A DNA stretch of 64,000 bases, from NCBI RefSeq assembly GCF_003111665.1, contig NZ_CP022188.1, forward strand, positions 2,790,001 to 2,854,000, in the 5' to 3' direction. Below are positions 9,593-20,398 of the stretch, piece after piece. Under the pieces are notes generated by a model. It was not told the DNA's origin and did not search any database. It was given only the letters and a program-made list of their open reading frames with translations. This stretch comes from Parazoarcus communis (lineage in GTDB: Bacteria > Pseudomonadota > Gammaproteobacteria > Burkholderiales > Rhodocyclaceae). Position 1 is the stretch's first letter; every line of letters begins with the position of its first letter. A program made the position numbers and the translations under genes.

Positions 9593-11919
9593 AGATCGAA
9601 ATCGACGGAAAGCAGGTTCAGGTGCCGGATGGCAGCACCGTCATGGATGCCGCGTCCATGACAGGCTCCTACATCCCCCATTTCTGCTATCACAAGAAAC
9701 TCTCCATTGCGGCCAACTGCCGCATGTGCCTGGTGCAGGTGGAAAAGGCGCCCAAGCCCTTGCCCGCCTGTGCGACGCCCGTGACCAACGGCATGAAGGT
9801 CTGGACCCAGTCCGAACTTGCGGTCAAGGCGCAGAAGGGCGTGATGGAGTTCCTGCTCATCAACCATCCGCTGGACTGTCCGATCTGTGACCAGGGTGGT
9901 GAATGCCAATTGCAGGATCTGGCCGTGGGCTACGGTGGCAGCCAGTCCCGCTATCAGGAAGAAAAGCGGGTCGTGTTCAACAAGAACCTCGGCTCCCTCG
10001 TGTCGACCGACATGACGCGATGCATCAACTGCACGCGCTGCGTACGATTCACGACCGAGATTGCCGGCGAAATGGAGTTGGGCCAGGCCTTCCGCGGCGA
10101 GCACGCGGAGATCATGACCTTTGTCGAGAAGACGGTCGATTCCGAACTCTCCGGCAACATCATCGACCTGTGTCCGGTGGGTGCGCTGACCTCCAAGCCC
10201 TTCCGTTTTGCTGCACGCACGTGGGAGCTCTCGCGTCGCAAGTCGGTGAGCCCGCATGACGCCCTTGGCGCCAACCTCATCGTGCAAACCAAGCACGAAG
10301 TGGTCAAACGTGTGCTACCGCATGAGAACGAAGCGCTCAACGAGTGCTGGCTGTCGGACAAGGATCGCTTCTCGTACGAAGGCCTGTCCAGCGAAGACCG
10401 CCTTACGCAGCCCATGATCAAGCAGGGTGGCGAATGGAAGGCCACCGACTGGCAGACCGCGCTCGAATTCGTTGCGACCGGCCTCAAGGGAATCGTCAAG
10501 GATTACGGTCCCGCCTCGGTCGGCGCACTGGCCTCCCCGCACTCAACGGTGGAAGAACTCCACCTGCTGCAGAAGCTGGTTCGCGGCCTTGGCTCGGACA
10601 ACATCGACTTCCGCCTCCGTCAGACCGATTTCCGTGCCGATGCATCGCGCAGCGCTGCACCGTGGCTGGGCATGCCGGTGGCGGGCGTACCGGATCTTAA
10701 CCGCCTGTTGGTCGTCGGCAGTTTCCTGCGCAAGGACGCGCCGCTTCTGGCCCAGCGTGTCCGTCAGGCCGCCAAGCGCGGGCTGCACGTCAGTGCCGTC
10801 GGACCCACCGCAGAAGAATGGCTCATTCCGGTGCGGCAGCGCGCACTGGTCGCGCCCGATGCAATGGTTGCAAGCCTTGCCGGGATCGTGGTCGCGCTTG
10901 CTGCCGAGAAGGGCGTTGCTGTCAGCGAAGGCCTCAGTGCCCAGTTGCCTGCAAGCGCGTCGGAAGCGGAAACCGGAATCGCGCAGAGTCTTGCGAGCGG
11001 CCGCAAGGTCGCCGTGTGGCTAGGAAACCTGGCTGTCCAGCACCCGCGTGCTGCCGAGCTTCAGGTTCTTGCGCAGGAGATTGCCCGACTGTCGGATGGC
11101 GTCTTCGGCTTCATCGGTGAAGCGGCCAACAGCGTGGGGGCTTATCTCGCCGGGGCCGTTCCTTCGGGAACCGGACTCAACGCCCGCGCAATGCTCGAAG
11201 AGCCGCGCAAGGCATACATCGTAATGGGGGCTGAGCCGGCGCTCGATTTCGCTGATGGCGCACTGGCCACGTCAGCGCTTGCATCGGCACAGTTGGTGGT
11301 GGCGCTGTCCGCCTTCGGGTCGGACTCGCTGCGCGAGACGGCCGACGTGCTGCTGCCGATTGCGCCCTTCTCGGAAACGTCGGGGACTTTCGTCAACTGT
11401 GAGGGCACTGCGCAGAGTTTCAACGCAGTTGCCAAGCAGTTGGGTGATACGCGGCCGGGCTGGAAGGTGCTGCGCGTCCTCGGAAACCTGTTGCAGTTCG
11501 ACGGTTTCGATCAGGGTGACTCCGAAGCCGTGCGCGCCGAAGTGCTTGGTGCGATCACGCCCGCGTCTCTTGGTAACTCGGTCTCTGGCGTCGACATCGC
11601 CGGCTCGAGTGCCATCGCAGGCTTGCAGCGTGTTGCCGATGTGCCGATCTATTTCGCAGATCCCCTGGTACGTCGTGCGCCGTCCTTGCAAAAGACCAAA
11701 GACGCTGCGGCACCCGTGGCGCGCTTGTCCAATTCGACCCTTGCTGGTCTGAGCGTGAATGCGGGTGACCCCGTACGTGTCAGGGGAAGTGGCAGCGTCG
11801 AACTGACTGCGGTGGCAGACGATACGGTGGCTGACGGTTGCGTACGCATTGCTGCCGCGCACGTTTCGACCGTGGCGCTGGGCCCGATGTGCGGTGAATT
11901 GAGCGTGGAGCGAGTCTGA
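9586..11919 (+). CDS. nuoG: NADH-quinone oxidoreductase subunit G
   Basis: 75-kDa-type subunit that carries several iron-sulfur clusters between NADH dehydrogenase module and NuoB. The 777-aa protein starts with a ferredoxin-like [2Fe-2S] domain ([15 protein letters not shown]), then the NuoG-type segment [15 protein letters not shown], then a [4Fe-4S] CINCTRC motif, followed by a molybdopterin-oxidoreductase-like domain that lacks cofactor function in this family. The C-terminal third is less conserved, Ala-rich and typical of betaproteobacterial NuoG. Confidence 0.97.
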   Translation: MLEIEIDGKQVQVPDGSTVMDAASMTGSYIPHFCYHKKLSIAANCRMCLVQVEKAPKPLPACATPVTNGMKVWTQSELAVKAQKGVMEFLLINHPLDCPICDQGGECQLQDLAVGYGGSQSRYQEEKRVVFNKNLGSLVSTDMTRCINCTRCVRFTTEIAGEMELGQAFRGEHAEIMTFVEKTVDSELSGNIIDLCPVGALTSKPFRFAARTWELSRRKSVSPHDALGANLIVQTKHEVVKRVLPHENEALNECWLSDKDRFSYEGLSSEDRLTQPMIKQGGEWKATDWQTALEFVATGLKGIVKDYGPASVGALASPHSTVEELHLLQKLVRGLGSDNIDFRLRQTDFRADASRSAAPWLGMPVAGVPDLNRLLVVGSFLRKDAPLLAQRVRQAAKRGLHVSAVGPTAEEWLIPVRQRALVAPDAMVASLAGIVVALAAEKGVAVSEGLSAQLPASASEAETGIAQSLASGRKVAVWLGNLAVQHPRAAELQVLAQEIARLSDGVFGFIGEAANSVGAYLAGAVPSGTGLNARAMLEEPRKAYIVMGAEPALDFADGALATSALASAQLVVALSAFGSDSLRETADVLLPIAPFSETSGTFVNCEGTAQSFNAVAKQLGDTRPGWKVLRVLGNLLQFDGFDQGDSEAVRAEVLGAITPASLGNSVSGVDIAGSSAIAGLQRVADVPIYFADPLVRRAPSLQKTKDAAAPVARLSNSTLAGLSVNAGDPVRVRGSGSVELTAVADDTVADGCVRIAAAHVSTVALGPMCGELSVERV

Positions 11920-12968
11920 TGGAAGCGATGCTGCAACCGGTTGCCGACCTCTTCGGCCCCACCTGGCCCGCCGTCTGGACGCTGCTAAAGATCGTCGCGA
12001 TCATTGCGCCGCTGCTTGGCTGCGTGGCTTACCTGACGCTCGCCGAGCGCAAGGTCATCGGCTTCATGCAGGTCCGGATCGGCCCCAACCGCGTCGGTCC
12101 CTTCGGTCTGCTGCAGCCGATCGCCGACGGCATCAAGCTGCTGCTCAAGGAAATCATCGTCCCGAGCGGTGCGAACAAAGGCCTGTTCATTCTTGGACCG
12201 ATCCTCGCGATCGCTCCTTCGCTGGCTGCCTGGTCAGTGGTTCCGTTCAGCGACGGAATGGTGCTCGCTAACGTCAACGCAGGTCTGCTGTTCCTGCTCG
12301 CCATCACTTCGATGGAAGTCTATGGGGTGATCGTCGCAGGCTGGGCGTCGAACTCGAAGTATCCCTTCCTTGGATCGATGCGCGCTGCCGCGCAGATGGT
12401 TTCCTACGAAGTGTCGATGGGTTTCGCGCTGATCTGTGTGCTGCTGATTTCAGCCAGCCTGAACCTGACCGATATCGTGACCTCCCAGGGCGAGGGTCGT
12501 TTCCACGACATGGGGCTGTCCTTCCTGTCCTGGAACTGGCTGCCCCTGTTTCCGATGTTCGTGGTGTACGTGATCTCGGGTATCGCCGAGACCAACCGCG
12601 CTCCGTTCGACGTCGTTGAAGGCGAAGCCGAAGTCGTGGCCGGTCACATGGTTGAGTATTCGGGCATGGCGTTTGCACTGTTCTTCCTCGCCGAATACGC
12701 AAACATGATCCTGGTTTCGATTCTGACCTCGATCCTGTTCCTTGGTGGCTGGCTGTCGCCGGTGGGTTTCCTGCCCGACGGTTTCCCCTGGCTGGCGCTC
12801 AAGACGGCATGCATCCTGTTCCTGTTTCTGTGGGCACGAGCAACCTTTCCCCGGTTCCGTTACGACCACATCATGCGTCTGGGCTGGAAAGTTTTCATTC
12901 CGGTCACCCTGGTCTGGGTGGTCGTGGTGGCGGTGTGGATGATGTCTCCGCTGTCGATCTGGAAGTGA
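11919..12968 (+). CDS. nuoH: NADH-quinone oxidoreductase subunit H
   Basis: Membrane subunit at the junction of the two arms, contributing to the quinone chamber. The 349-aa product has about eight hydrophobic helices and the signatures [28 protein letters not shown] and [13 protein letters not shown]. The ATG overlaps the nuoG stop codon by one base (TGATG). Confidence 0.98.
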   Translation: MEAMLQPVADLFGPTWPAVWTLLKIVAIIAPLLGCVAYLTLAERKVIGFMQVRIGPNRVGPFGLLQPIADGIKLLLKEIIVPSGANKGLFILGPILAIAPSLAAWSVVPFSDGMVLANVNAGLLFLLAITSMEVYGVIVAGWASNSKYPFLGSMRAAAQMVSYEVSMGFALICVLLISASLNLTDIVTSQGEGRFHDMGLSFLSWNWLPLFPMFVVYVISGIAETNRAPFDVVEGEAEVVAGHMVEYSGMAFALFFLAEYANMILVSILTSILFLGGWLSPVGFLPDGFPWLALKTACILFLFLWARATFPRFRYDHIMRLGWKVFIPVTLVWVVVVAVWMMSPLSIWK

Positions 12969-12981
12969 GGTACTGAAGATC

Positions 12982-13467
12982 ATGGGTGCCAACGAATACA
13001 TCGGAAGCCTGTTCCTGAAGGAACTGGTCAAGGGCCTTGCCCTGACCGGCAGGCATTTTTTCCAGCGCAAGATCACGGTTCAGTTCCCCGAGGAAAAAAC
13101 GCCGCAAAGCGCGCGTTTCCGAGGTCTGCATGCGCTGCGTCGCTATCCCAACGGAGAAGAGCGCTGTATCGCATGCAAGCTGTGCGAAGCGGTCTGTCCG
13201 GCGATGGCGATCACGATCGATTCCGATCAGCGCGATGACGGCTCCCGCCGGACCACGCGTTACGACATCGATCTGACCAAATGCATTTTCTGCGGCTTCT
13301 GCGAAGAGGCCTGCCCGGTTGACGCGATCGTCGAAACACGGGTGTTCGAGTATCACGGTGAGAAGCGTGGCGATCTCTACTACACCAAGCAGATGCTGCT
13401 TGCAGTGGGTGACCGGCATGAGGCTCAGATTGCGGCCGATCGCGAGCAGGAAGCGAAGTACAGATAA
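12982..13467 (+). CDS. nuoI: NADH-quinone oxidoreductase subunit I
   Basis: 23-kDa-type subunit with clusters N6a and N6b. The 161-aa protein has two ferredoxin motifs: Cys62, 65, 68, 72 ([12 protein letters not shown]) and Cys101, 104, 107, 111 ([12 protein letters not shown]). The N-terminal [13 protein letters not shown] region is the membrane-contacting part. It follows nuoH after 13 bases. Confidence 0.98.
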   Translation: MGANEYIGSLFLKELVKGLALTGRHFFQRKITVQFPEEKTPQSARFRGLHALRRYPNGEERCIACKLCEAVCPAMAITIDSDQRDDGSRRTTRYDIDLTKCIFCGFCEEACPVDAIVETRVFEYHGEKRGDLYYTKQMLLAVGDRHEAQIAADREQEAKYR

Positions 13468-13502
13468 GGGGAGGGTGCCTGCGGGCACTGTGAAACGGAA
13501 CT

Positions 13503-14105
13503 ATGGAATTCAAGACCTTCGTTTTCTACTTTCTCGCGGCGATACTCGTATTCGCCGCCCTGAAAGTGATTACCGCGAGAAACCCGGTGCACGCCGCGCT
13601 CTATCTCGTACTCGCCTTCTTCAACGCCGGCGGCATCTGGCTGCTGCTGCACGCCGAGTTTCTCGCCATCACGCTGGTGATGGTCTACGTCGGGGCGGTC
13701 ATGGTCCTGTTCCTGTTTGTGGTGATGATGCTCGACATCAACCTCGAGCGCCTCAGACAGGGGTTCTGGAGTTACCTCCCGGTCGGTGCGCTGATCGGCG
13801 TGCTACTGGTGATCGAGATGGCGATGGTGCTCGGCGGTCAGTATTTCGGCCTCGATGCAATGCCCGTTCCGCCTGAGCCCCAGGCCGGTTTCAGCAATAC
13901 GCGCGAGCTGGGTCGTGTGCTCTACACCGACTACGTCTATCCGTTCGAACTGGCCTCGCTGGTGCTGCTGGTTGCAATGGTTGCGGCGGTCTCGCTCACG
14001 CTGCGCAAGCGCAAGAACACCAAATACATTGATCCGGCACTGCAGGTCTCGGTGAAGCGCGAAGGACGCGTGGAACTGGTGAAGATGCAAGCCGAGAAAG
14101 AGTGA
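13503..14105 (+). CDS. nuoJ: NADH-quinone oxidoreductase subunit J
   Basis: Membrane-arm subunit related to ND6. The 200-aa product has five predicted helices, the typical RNPVHAALYLVLAFFNAGGIWLL start (given here in part) and the helix with the pi-bulge region VMVYVGAVMVLFLFVVMML. The hydrophilic tail after residue 170 is Lys/Arg rich. A stem-loop separates it from nuoK. Confidence 0.96.
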   Translation: MEFKTFVFYFLAAILVFAALKVITARNPVHAALYLVLAFFNAGGIWLLLHAEFLAITLVMVYVGAVMVLFLFVVMMLDINLERLRQGFWSYLPVGALIGVLLVIEMAMVLGGQYFGLDAMPVPPEPQAGFSNTRELGRVLYTDYVYPFELASLVLLVAMVAAVSLTLRKRKNTKYIDPALQVSVKREGRVELVKMQAEKE

Positions 14106-14124
14106 TTCAGGCGCGAACAAGAAC

Positions 14125-14146
14125 CACGCCGGTTGCGGTCGGCGTG
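14125..14146 (+). other. Stem-loop between nuoJ and nuoK
   Basis: Perfect 7-bp repeat CACGCCG / CGGCGTG with an 8-nt loop in the 56-base gap between nuoJ and nuoK. There is no T tract, so it is unlikely to be a terminator; it may act in mRNA processing or stability. Confidence 0.5.
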
Positions 14147-14161
14147 ATCAGGGAGTCATAG

Positions 14162-14467
14162 ATGCTTTCGCTTTCCCATTACCTCATCCTGGGCGCGATC
14201 CTGTTCGCGATCAGTGTGGTCGGGATCTTCCTCAACCGGAAGAACCTCATTGTCCTGCTCATGGCCATCGAGCTGATGTTGCTCGCGGTCAATCTGAACT
14301 TCATCGCGTTCTCGCACTACATGGGCGATATCGCTGGTCAGGTTTTTGTTTTCTTCATCCTCACGGTGGCGGCTGCCGAATCGGCAATCGGTCTGGCGAT
14401 CCTGGTTGTGCTGTTCCGCAACCTGCGCACGATCCACGTGGATGATCTGGACAGCCTCAAGGGTTAA
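14162..14467 (+). CDS. nuoK: NADH-quinone oxidoreductase subunit K
   Basis: Smallest antiporter-like membrane subunit (ND4L type), 101 aa with three helices. The conserved glutamates lie in [14 protein letters not shown] and [19 protein letters not shown] ribosome site precedes the ATG. nuoL starts 12 bases after the stop. Confidence 0.97.
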   Translation: MLSLSHYLILGAILFAISVVGIFLNRKNLIVLLMAIELMLLAVNLNFIAFSHYMGDIAGQVFVFFILTVAAAESAIGLAILVVLFRNLRTIHVDDLDSLKG

Positions 14468-14479
14468 GGAAGCGTCACG

Positions 14480-16501
14480 ATGACGGACATGCAGAAGCTT
14501 TACCTCCTTGTGCCGCTCGCGCCGCTTTTCGGCGCGATCATGGCAGGTCTCTTTGGCAAGGCGATCGGCCGCGCCGGGGCGCACATCGTCACCATTCTTG
14601 GTGTGGCGGTCGCACTGGCGGCGTCGGTGGTTATTTACCAGGACGTTCAGGCGGGCAACACGTTCAATGGAACGATCTACACCTGGATGCAGGCTGGGGG
14701 GATCGACTTCGAAGTCGGCTTCCAGATCGACGCACTGACCGTAATGATGATGCTGGTCGTGACCTTCGTCTCGCTGATGGTGCACATCTACACCATCGGC
14801 TACATGTCGGAAGACCCTGGCTACCAGCGTTTCTTCAGCTACATCTCGCTGTTCACCTTCTCCATGCTGATGCTGGTGATGTCGAACAACTTCCTTCAGC
14901 TGTTCTTCGGCTGGGAGGCGGTGGGTCTGGTGTCCTACCTGCTGATCGGCTTCTGGTACGAGCGTCCGACTGCGATCTACGCCAACCTGAAAGCCTTCCT
15001 GGTCAACCGCGTGGGTGATTTCGGCTTTCTGCTCGGTATCGGCCTGATCGTTGCCTACACCGGCAGCCTCAATTATGCGGAAGTGTTCGCCAAGGCAAAC
15101 GTGCTTTCCGGCATGACGATGGACGTCACCGGGTGGCCGCTGCTGACTGCAATCTGCATCTGTCTCTTCATCGGCGCGATGGGCAAGTCGGCCCAGGTGC
15201 CGCTGCATGTCTGGCTGCCTGACTCGATGGAAGGTCCGACGCCGATCTCTGCGCTGATCCACGCAGCGACCATGGTGACCGCCGGTATTTTCATGGTTGC
15301 GCGCATGTCTCCGCTGTTCGAGCTGTCGGATACCGCGCTGTCCTTCGTTCTCATCATCGGTGCCACGACGGCGCTGTTCATGGGCTTCCTCGGCATCATC
15401 CAGAACGACATCAAGCGGGTGGTGGCGTACTCGACGCTGTCGCAGCTCGGCTACATGACCGTGGCGCTCGGCGTTTCTGCTTACTCTGCCGCCGTGTTCC
15501 ATCTGATGACGCACGCCTTCTTCAAGGCCTTGCTGTTCCTCGGAGCGGGTTCGGTCATCATCGGGATGCATCACGATCAGGACATGCGCAACATGGGCGG
15601 CTTGTGGAAATACATGCCCATCACCTGGTTTACGTCGTTGCTGGGTTCGCTGGCGCTGATTGGCTTCCCGTTCTTCTCCGGCTTCTATTCCAAGGATTCG
15701 ATCATCGAGGCGGTCCATGCGTCGACGATCCCCGGTGCTGGCTACGCGCTGTTCTGCGTTTTGCTGGGCGTGTTCGTCACGGCCTTCTACTCCTTCCGCA
15801 TGTACTTCCTGGTCTTCCACGGCAAGGAACGCTTCGGCCAGGCCCACGGACATCACGATCACCATGGTGACCACGACGACGAGGAGCCTGCGTCCGATCA
15901 TCATCACGGGCTGGCACCAGGACAGAAACCGCACGAGTCGCCGCTGGTCGTGACGCTGCCGCTGATTCTGCTGGCAATTCCGTCGGTTCTGATCGGTTTC
16001 TTCACCATTGAACCGATGCTGTTCGGCGAGTGGTTCAAGGGCGTCATCTTCTTCGGTGAAAACCACGTCGGACTGAGCGAACTCGCCGAGCACTTCCATG
16101 GGCCTGTCGCCATGGCCTTGCACGGGCTGCAGACCGCACCGTTCTGGCTGGCAATGAGTGGTGTTGCAGTGGCCTGGTACTTCTACATGGTCAAGCCCGG
16201 GATTCCTGCTGCGATTCAACGCACCTTCAAGCCCTTGCATACGCTGCTCGAGAACAAGTACTACTTTGACCGTTTCAACGAGATTGTCTTTGCGGGCGGT
16301 GCTCGCCTGCTTGGCAAGGCATTGTGGAAGGGTGGAGATCAGGGCCTGATCGACGGTGTGGTCGTAAATGGCACTGCGAAGCTGGTGGGCTGGGTGTCGA
16401 GGATTTCCAGCCTGTTCCAGACCGGGCATCTGTATCAGTATGCCTTCACCATGATCATTGGCGTGTTCGTTCTGCTGACATTCTGGCTCAATCGTGCTTA
16501 A
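14480..16501 (+). CDS. nuoL: NADH-quinone oxidoreductase subunit L
   Basis: Largest antiporter-like proton-pumping subunit (ND5 type), 673 aa. Signatures include FFGWEAVGLVSYLLIGFWY, the HVWLPDSMEGPTPISALIHA segment with its catalytic-channel residues, and LTHAFFKALLFLGAGSV-like sequence. The cytoplasmic His/Asp-rich stretch near residues 450-475 (HGHHDHHGDHDDEE) is common in betaproteobacterial NuoL. The C-terminal long amphipathic helix region is present. Confidence 0.97.
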   Translation: MTDMQKLYLLVPLAPLFGAIMAGLFGKAIGRAGAHIVTILGVAVALAASVVIYQDVQAGNTFNGTIYTWMQAGGIDFEVGFQIDALTVMMMLVVTFVSLMVHIYTIGYMSEDPGYQRFFSYISLFTFSMLMLVMSNNFLQLFFGWEAVGLVSYLLIGFWYERPTAIYANLKAFLVNRVGDFGFLLGIGLIVAYTGSLNYAEVFAKANVLSGMTMDVTGWPLLTAICICLFIGAMGKSAQVPLHVWLPDSMEGPTPISALIHAATMVTAGIFMVARMSPLFELSDTALSFVLIIGATTALFMGFLGIIQNDIKRVVAYSTLSQLGYMTVALGVSAYSAAVFHLMTHAFFKALLFLGAGSVIIGMHHDQDMRNMGGLWKYMPITWFTSLLGSLALIGFPFFSGFYSKDSIIEAVHASTIPGAGYALFCVLLGVFVTAFYSFRMYFLVFHGKERFGQAHGHHDHHGDHDDEEPASDHHHGLAPGQKPHESPLVVTLPLILLAIPSVLIGFFTIEPMLFGEWFKGVIFFGENHVGLSELAEHFHGPVAMALHGLQTAPFWLAMSGVAVAWYFYMVKPGIPAAIQRTFKPLHTLLENKYYFDRFNEIVFAGGARLLGKALWKGGDQGLIDGVVVNGTAKLVGWVSRISSLFQTGHLYQYAFTMIIGVFVLLTFWLNRA

Positions 16502-16542
16502 GCAAGAACGCAACTCGCAGGGACACAACAACAAGGTCGAAC

Positions 16543-16558
16543 GCGCCGCTTGCGGCGC
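16543..16558 (+). other. Stem-loop between nuoL and nuoM
   Basis: GCGCCGC TT GCGGCGC, a perfect 7-bp GC-only hairpin in the 75-base nuoL-nuoM gap, 18 bases before the nuoM start. With no T tract it is more likely a processing or stability element than a terminator. Confidence 0.5.
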
Positions 16559-16576
16559 ACAGAACGGAAAGCAACG

Positions 16577-18058
16577 ATGACGGACATTCCCCTCCTCAGT
16601 CTGGCGGTTTGGGTGCCAATTATTGGCGGGCTGCTTGTGCTCGCCACCGGCTCCGACCGCAACGCCCCGATGGCACGTGCGCTTGCACTGCTGGTGGCGA
16701 TTGTCGGCCTCGTCGTGACGCTCCCTCTATACACCGGCTTCGACACCGGCACGAGTGCGATGCAGTTCGTTGAACTCATGCCCTGGGTGCCGCGATTCAA
16801 CATCAACTACCACCTCGGGGTCGACGGGATTTCGGTACTGTTCGTGATCCTCAATGCCTTCATCACCGTGATCGTGGTGGTTGCGGGGTGGCAGGTCATC
16901 GAGCAGAAGGTCGCCCAGTACATGGCAGCCTTCCTGATCATGTCGGGCCTGATGAACGGGATCTTCTCCGCGCTCGATGGCGTGCTGTTCTATGTCTTCT
17001 TCGAAGCGTCGCTGATTCCGCTGTATCTGGTGATCGGTATCTGGGGTGGCCCGAACCGGGTTTATGCCGCCATCAAGTTCTTCCTTTACACGCTGGCCGG
17101 TTCGCTGCTGATGCTGATCGCGCTGCTCTACCTCTTCATGGAATCGGGTGGCAGCTTCAACATCCTCGACTGGCACCAGTTGCCCCTCGGGATCGATGCG
17201 CAGACGCTGATCTTCTTTGCCTTCCTGGTGGCGTTTGGCGTGAAGGTGCCGATGTGGCCGGTGCATACGTGGTTGCCTGATGCCCACGTCGAGGCGCCTA
17301 CGGGTGGCTCGGTGGTGCTGGCTGCGATTGCACTGAAGCTCGGTGCCTACGGTTTTCTGCGCTTCTCGCTGCCGATCGTGCCGGATGCGGCGATGCAGCT
17401 GGCGCCACTGGTGATCACCCTGTCGCTGATCGCAGTCGTGTATATCGGCTTCGTTGCGCTGGCGCAGGCCGACATGAAGAAACTGGTGGCCTATTCTTCG
17501 ATCTCGCACATGGGTTTTGTGACCCTTGGCTTCTTCATGTTCAACCCGCTGGCGATGGAAGGTGCGCTCGTACAGATGATTTCGCACGGTTTCGTATCCG
17601 CCGCGATGTTCCTTTGTATCGGCGTGCTCTACGACCGGATGCACTCCCGTCAGATCGCCGATTACGGTGGCGTCGTGCATCGCATGCCGAAGTTCGCCGC
17701 GTTCTTCATGCTGTTTGCGATGGCCAACGCCGGCCTGCCGGCTACCAGCGGTTTCGTTGGTGAATTCATGGTCGTGCTGGGTGCGGTCCAGTTCAATTTC
17801 TGGGTGGCCTTCCTCGCCGCCACCACGCTGATCGTGGGTGCTGCCTACACCTTGTGGATGTACAAGCGCGTCGTGTTCGGACCGGTCGCGAACGACCATG
17901 TCGCCAAACTCGATGACATCAACGGTCGCGAGTTTGCCTTCCTTGGCATCCTGGCGCTGTTCGTGCTGGCGATGGGCCTCTACCCCTTCCCCTTTACCGA
18001 AGTGATGCATGCTTCGGTGGATGAACTCCTGCGGCATGTTGCCGTGAGCAAGCTCTGA
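16577..18058 (+). CDS. nuoM: NADH-quinone oxidoreductase subunit M
   Basis: Antiporter-like proton-pumping subunit (ND4 type), 493 aa with about 14 helices. Signatures include [39 protein letters not shown] and [16 protein letters not shown] 16577 matches family start [12 protein letters not shown]; an upstream in-frame ATG at 16550 lies in the hairpin and lacks a good ribosome site. Confidence 0.97.
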   Translation: MTDIPLLSLAVWVPIIGGLLVLATGSDRNAPMARALALLVAIVGLVVTLPLYTGFDTGTSAMQFVELMPWVPRFNINYHLGVDGISVLFVILNAFITVIVVVAGWQVIEQKVAQYMAAFLIMSGLMNGIFSALDGVLFYVFFEASLIPLYLVIGIWGGPNRVYAAIKFFLYTLAGSLLMLIALLYLFMESGGSFNILDWHQLPLGIDAQTLIFFAFLVAFGVKVPMWPVHTWLPDAHVEAPTGGSVVLAAIALKLGAYGFLRFSLPIVPDAAMQLAPLVITLSLIAVVYIGFVALAQADMKKLVAYSSISHMGFVTLGFFMFNPLAMEGALVQMISHGFVSAAMFLCIGVLYDRMHSRQIADYGGVVHRMPKFAAFFMLFAMANAGLPATSGFVGEFMVVLGAVQFNFWVAFLAATTLIVGAAYTLWMYKRVVFGPVANDHVAKLDDINGREFAFLGILALFVLAMGLYPFPFTEVMHASVDELLRHVAVSKL

Positions 18059-18095
18059 GCGAGCAGGCGAGACACTTAACCGGACTGGTCAGAAG

Positions 18096-19565
18096 ATGAA
18101 CTTTGTTGTCCCCGACTTCTACCCCGCAGCGGCCGAGATCTTCGTCGCCGTGATGGCGCTCGTGATCATGCTGACCACGACCTTTGCGCGCAGCATTGCA
18201 CGCTCACTCGGCTACTTCCTGAGTCAGTTCACACTGATTGCGGCGGCGTTCATCACCATCGCCACCATGGATGGTCAGGTGAGCTATACCTTCAGCAACA
18301 TGTTCATCAGCGATTTGATGGGCGACTTTCTGAAGGTGCTGATCTACTTTTCGATGGCCATCGCGCTCCTGTACGGTCGCAGCTACCTTGCAGACCGCAA
18401 CATCGACAAGCCCGAGTACTACCTGCTGGCGATTCTGATGACCCTCGGCATGATGGTCATGGTGACGTCCAACCACATGCTGACGATGTACATCGGTCTC
18501 GAAATGATGTCGCTGGCGCTGTACGCCCTGGTTGCCTTCGACCGTGACTCGGCACGCTCGACCGAAGCGGGCATGAAGTATTTCGTGCTCGGTGCGCTGG
18601 CCTCGGGTCTGCTGCTCTACGGCATGTCCATGGTGTACGGTGCGACCGGCACGCTTGAGTTCTCCGGTGTTGCCCAGTCGGTGTACAACCAGGCGGCGAA
18701 CAAGTCGGTACTGCTCTTCGGTCTGGTTTTCCTGGTTGCCGGTATCTCGTTCAAGCTCGGCGTGGTTCCCTTCCACATGTGGGTGCCCGATGTGTATCAG
18801 GGCGCGACGACGGCCGTGACCCTGATCATTGCGACGGCGCCCAAGCTGGCAGCCTTTGCAATGGCCGTGCGCCTGCTGATCTGGGGCCTGTTCGACATCG
18901 CCGAGCAGTGGCAGACGATGCTGATGTTCGTTGCCGTGGCATCGATCATTCTCGGTAACCTTGCTGCGATTTCGCAGACGAACATCAAGCGCATGCTGGC
19001 GTATTCCGGCATCTCGCACATGGGCTTCATGCTGCTCGGCCTGTTGTCGGGCGTAGTCGAAGGCGAGCGCCATTTCGCACTGAACGCCTACAGCTCTGCG
19101 ATGTTCTACGCGGTGGCCTACGTGATCATGAGCCTGGCATCGTTCGGCATGGTCATCCTGCTGTCGCGCGCCGGTTTCGAAGCCGAGCGCATCGACGATT
19201 TCAAGGGTCTCAACAAGCGCAGCCCGTGGTTTGCGGCGGTCATGATGTTCGTCATGTTCTCGATGGCCGGTGTTCCGTTCTTCATCGGCTTCTTCGCCAA
19301 GCTTTCGGTTCTGCAGGCGGTGGTTGCCGCAGGCTACTTCTGGATTGCTGCGGTCGCGGTGGTGATGTCGGTCATTGGTGCCTTCTACTACCTGCGCGTG
19401 GTCAAGGTGATGTACTTCGACGAACCGCTCGATACGGCGCCGATCCATGCGCCTGCTGAACTGCGCGTCATGCTCTCGGCCAACGGGATTGCCGTTGCGG
19501 CGCTCGGGATTGCTCCGCAGGCCTTGATGTCGATCTGTGCCTACGCGTTGCTTGCATCGCTCTGA
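18096..19565 (+). CDS. nuoN: NADH-quinone oxidoreductase subunit N
   Basis: Third antiporter-like proton-pumping subunit (ND2 type), 489 aa. It shows [39 protein letters not shown] and [13 protein letters not shown]. It is the last gene of the complete nuo operon, followed by a strong terminator. Confidence 0.97.
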   Translation: MNFVVPDFYPAAAEIFVAVMALVIMLTTTFARSIARSLGYFLSQFTLIAAAFITIATMDGQVSYTFSNMFISDLMGDFLKVLIYFSMAIALLYGRSYLADRNIDKPEYYLLAILMTLGMMVMVTSNHMLTMYIGLEMMSLALYALVAFDRDSARSTEAGMKYFVLGALASGLLLYGMSMVYGATGTLEFSGVAQSVYNQAANKSVLLFGLVFLVAGISFKLGVVPFHMWVPDVYQGATTAVTLIIATAPKLAAFAMAVRLLIWGLFDIAEQWQTMLMFVAVASIILGNLAAISQTNIKRMLAYSGISHMGFMLLGLLSGVVEGERHFALNAYSSAMFYAVAYVIMSLASFGMVILLSRAGFEAERIDDFKGLNKRSPWFAAVMMFVMFSMAGVPFFIGFFAKLSVLQAVVAAGYFWIAAVAVVMSVIGAFYYLRVVKVMYFDEPLDTAPIHAPAELRVMLSANGIAVAALGIAPQALMSICAYALLASL

Positions 19566-19612
19566 CGCTTGACGGGTGGTGAAAGGGCGGTGGTAACTGC
19601 TGACTGAGCTTC

Positions 19613-19658
19613 GAAAGGGCGAACGACCGTGAATGGTGTTCGCCCTTTCTGTTTTTTT
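19613..19658 (+). terminator. Rho-independent terminator of the nuo operon
   Basis: Perfect 12-bp stem GAAAGGGCGAAC / GTTCGCCCTTTC with a 13-nt loop and the tract TGTTTTTTT. It begins 48 bases after the nuoN stop. Confidence 0.93.
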
Positions 19659-19789
19659 GACCGGTGCTTTCTGTTCGAACATCTGCCTCGAGCAGCTTGC
19701 AGCAGGAAGGGCCGTGCGTGCTGTGTGAAGGTGCGCTCATCCGACTGTGCTGTGGCGGACGGGCGCCTGTGAAATGAGGCGGCAAGAAC

Positions 19790-20341
19790 ATGAACAAGCA
19801 TGATCAGGACCCACTTGCGGAGACACCGCTCTCAACCGAGCGGGTTTTCGATGGCGTGCTGTTGAAGGTTTCGCGCGACAGAGTGCGTCTGCCTGATGGC
19901 GGAGAGTCGGTTCGCGAATACATCCGCCATCCAGGGGCCGTCGTCATCGTCGCGGTGATGCCCGATGGCGCGCTGATCTTCGAGCGGCAGTTCCGCTATC
20001 CGCTCAATCGCAGCTTCCTCGAACTTCCTGCAGGCAAGATTGACGCAGGGGAGGACATCCTCGACTGTGCGAAGCGTGAGCTCAGGGAAGAGACTGGATA
20101 TGTCGCCGACAATTGGCAGCACCTCGGCGTCATGTATCCCTGCATTGGCTATTCGGACGAGCGCATCGAGGTCTTCCTCGCCGCCGGGCTCACGCATGTA
20201 GGGCATCAGTGGGACGAAGGTGAGTTCCTCGAAATCATGGCGTTCTCGCCAACCGAAGCCACTGCCGCGGTACTCGACGGCCGGATTACCGACAGCAAGA
20301 CGGTCACGGCACTTTTCCTCGCGGCGCCCCATCTTAGCTGA
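19790..20341 (+). CDS. Nudix hydrolase, ADP-ribose pyrophosphatase type
   Basis: Probably hydrolyses ADP-ribose or related nucleotide-sugars to AMP and a sugar phosphate. The 183-aa product has a complete Nudix box at about residues 82-104 (G-x5-E-x7-REL-x-EETGY), with the preceding FLELPAGK and the N-terminal YIRHPGAVVIVAV region that are typical of the NudF/ADPRase branch. It stands alone after the nuo terminator and converges on ppk2. Exact substrate cannot be read from sequence. Confidence 0.88.
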   Translation: MNKHDQDPLAETPLSTERVFDGVLLKVSRDRVRLPDGGESVREYIRHPGAVVIVAVMPDGALIFERQFRYPLNRSFLELPAGKIDAGEDILDCAKRELREETGYVADNWQHLGVMYPCIGYSDERIEVFLAAGLTHVGHQWDEGEFLEIMAFSPTEATAAVLDGRITDSKTVTALFLAAPHLS

Positions 20342-20360
20342 GTCCAGCCGGTGCCTTGCT

Positions 20361-20390
20361 CGTGGCACACGGCTCCCACCGTGCGCCACG
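20361..20390. terminator. Stem-loop between convergent Nudix gene and ppk2
   Basis: CGTGGCACACGG and CCGTGCGCCACG form a 12-position stem with one A-C mismatch and a 6-nt loop, in the gap between two convergent genes. No T tract follows on either strand, so termination is uncertain. Confidence 0.4.
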
Positions 20391-20398
20391 CCACGATG

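Noticed and set aside
14156..16534. A 792-codon open frame on the minus strand across nuoK-nuoL
   Set aside because: It is antisense to well-conserved nuo genes, extremely rich in Arg, His, Gln and Glu, and matches no family; long antisense frames are common in GC-rich DNA.
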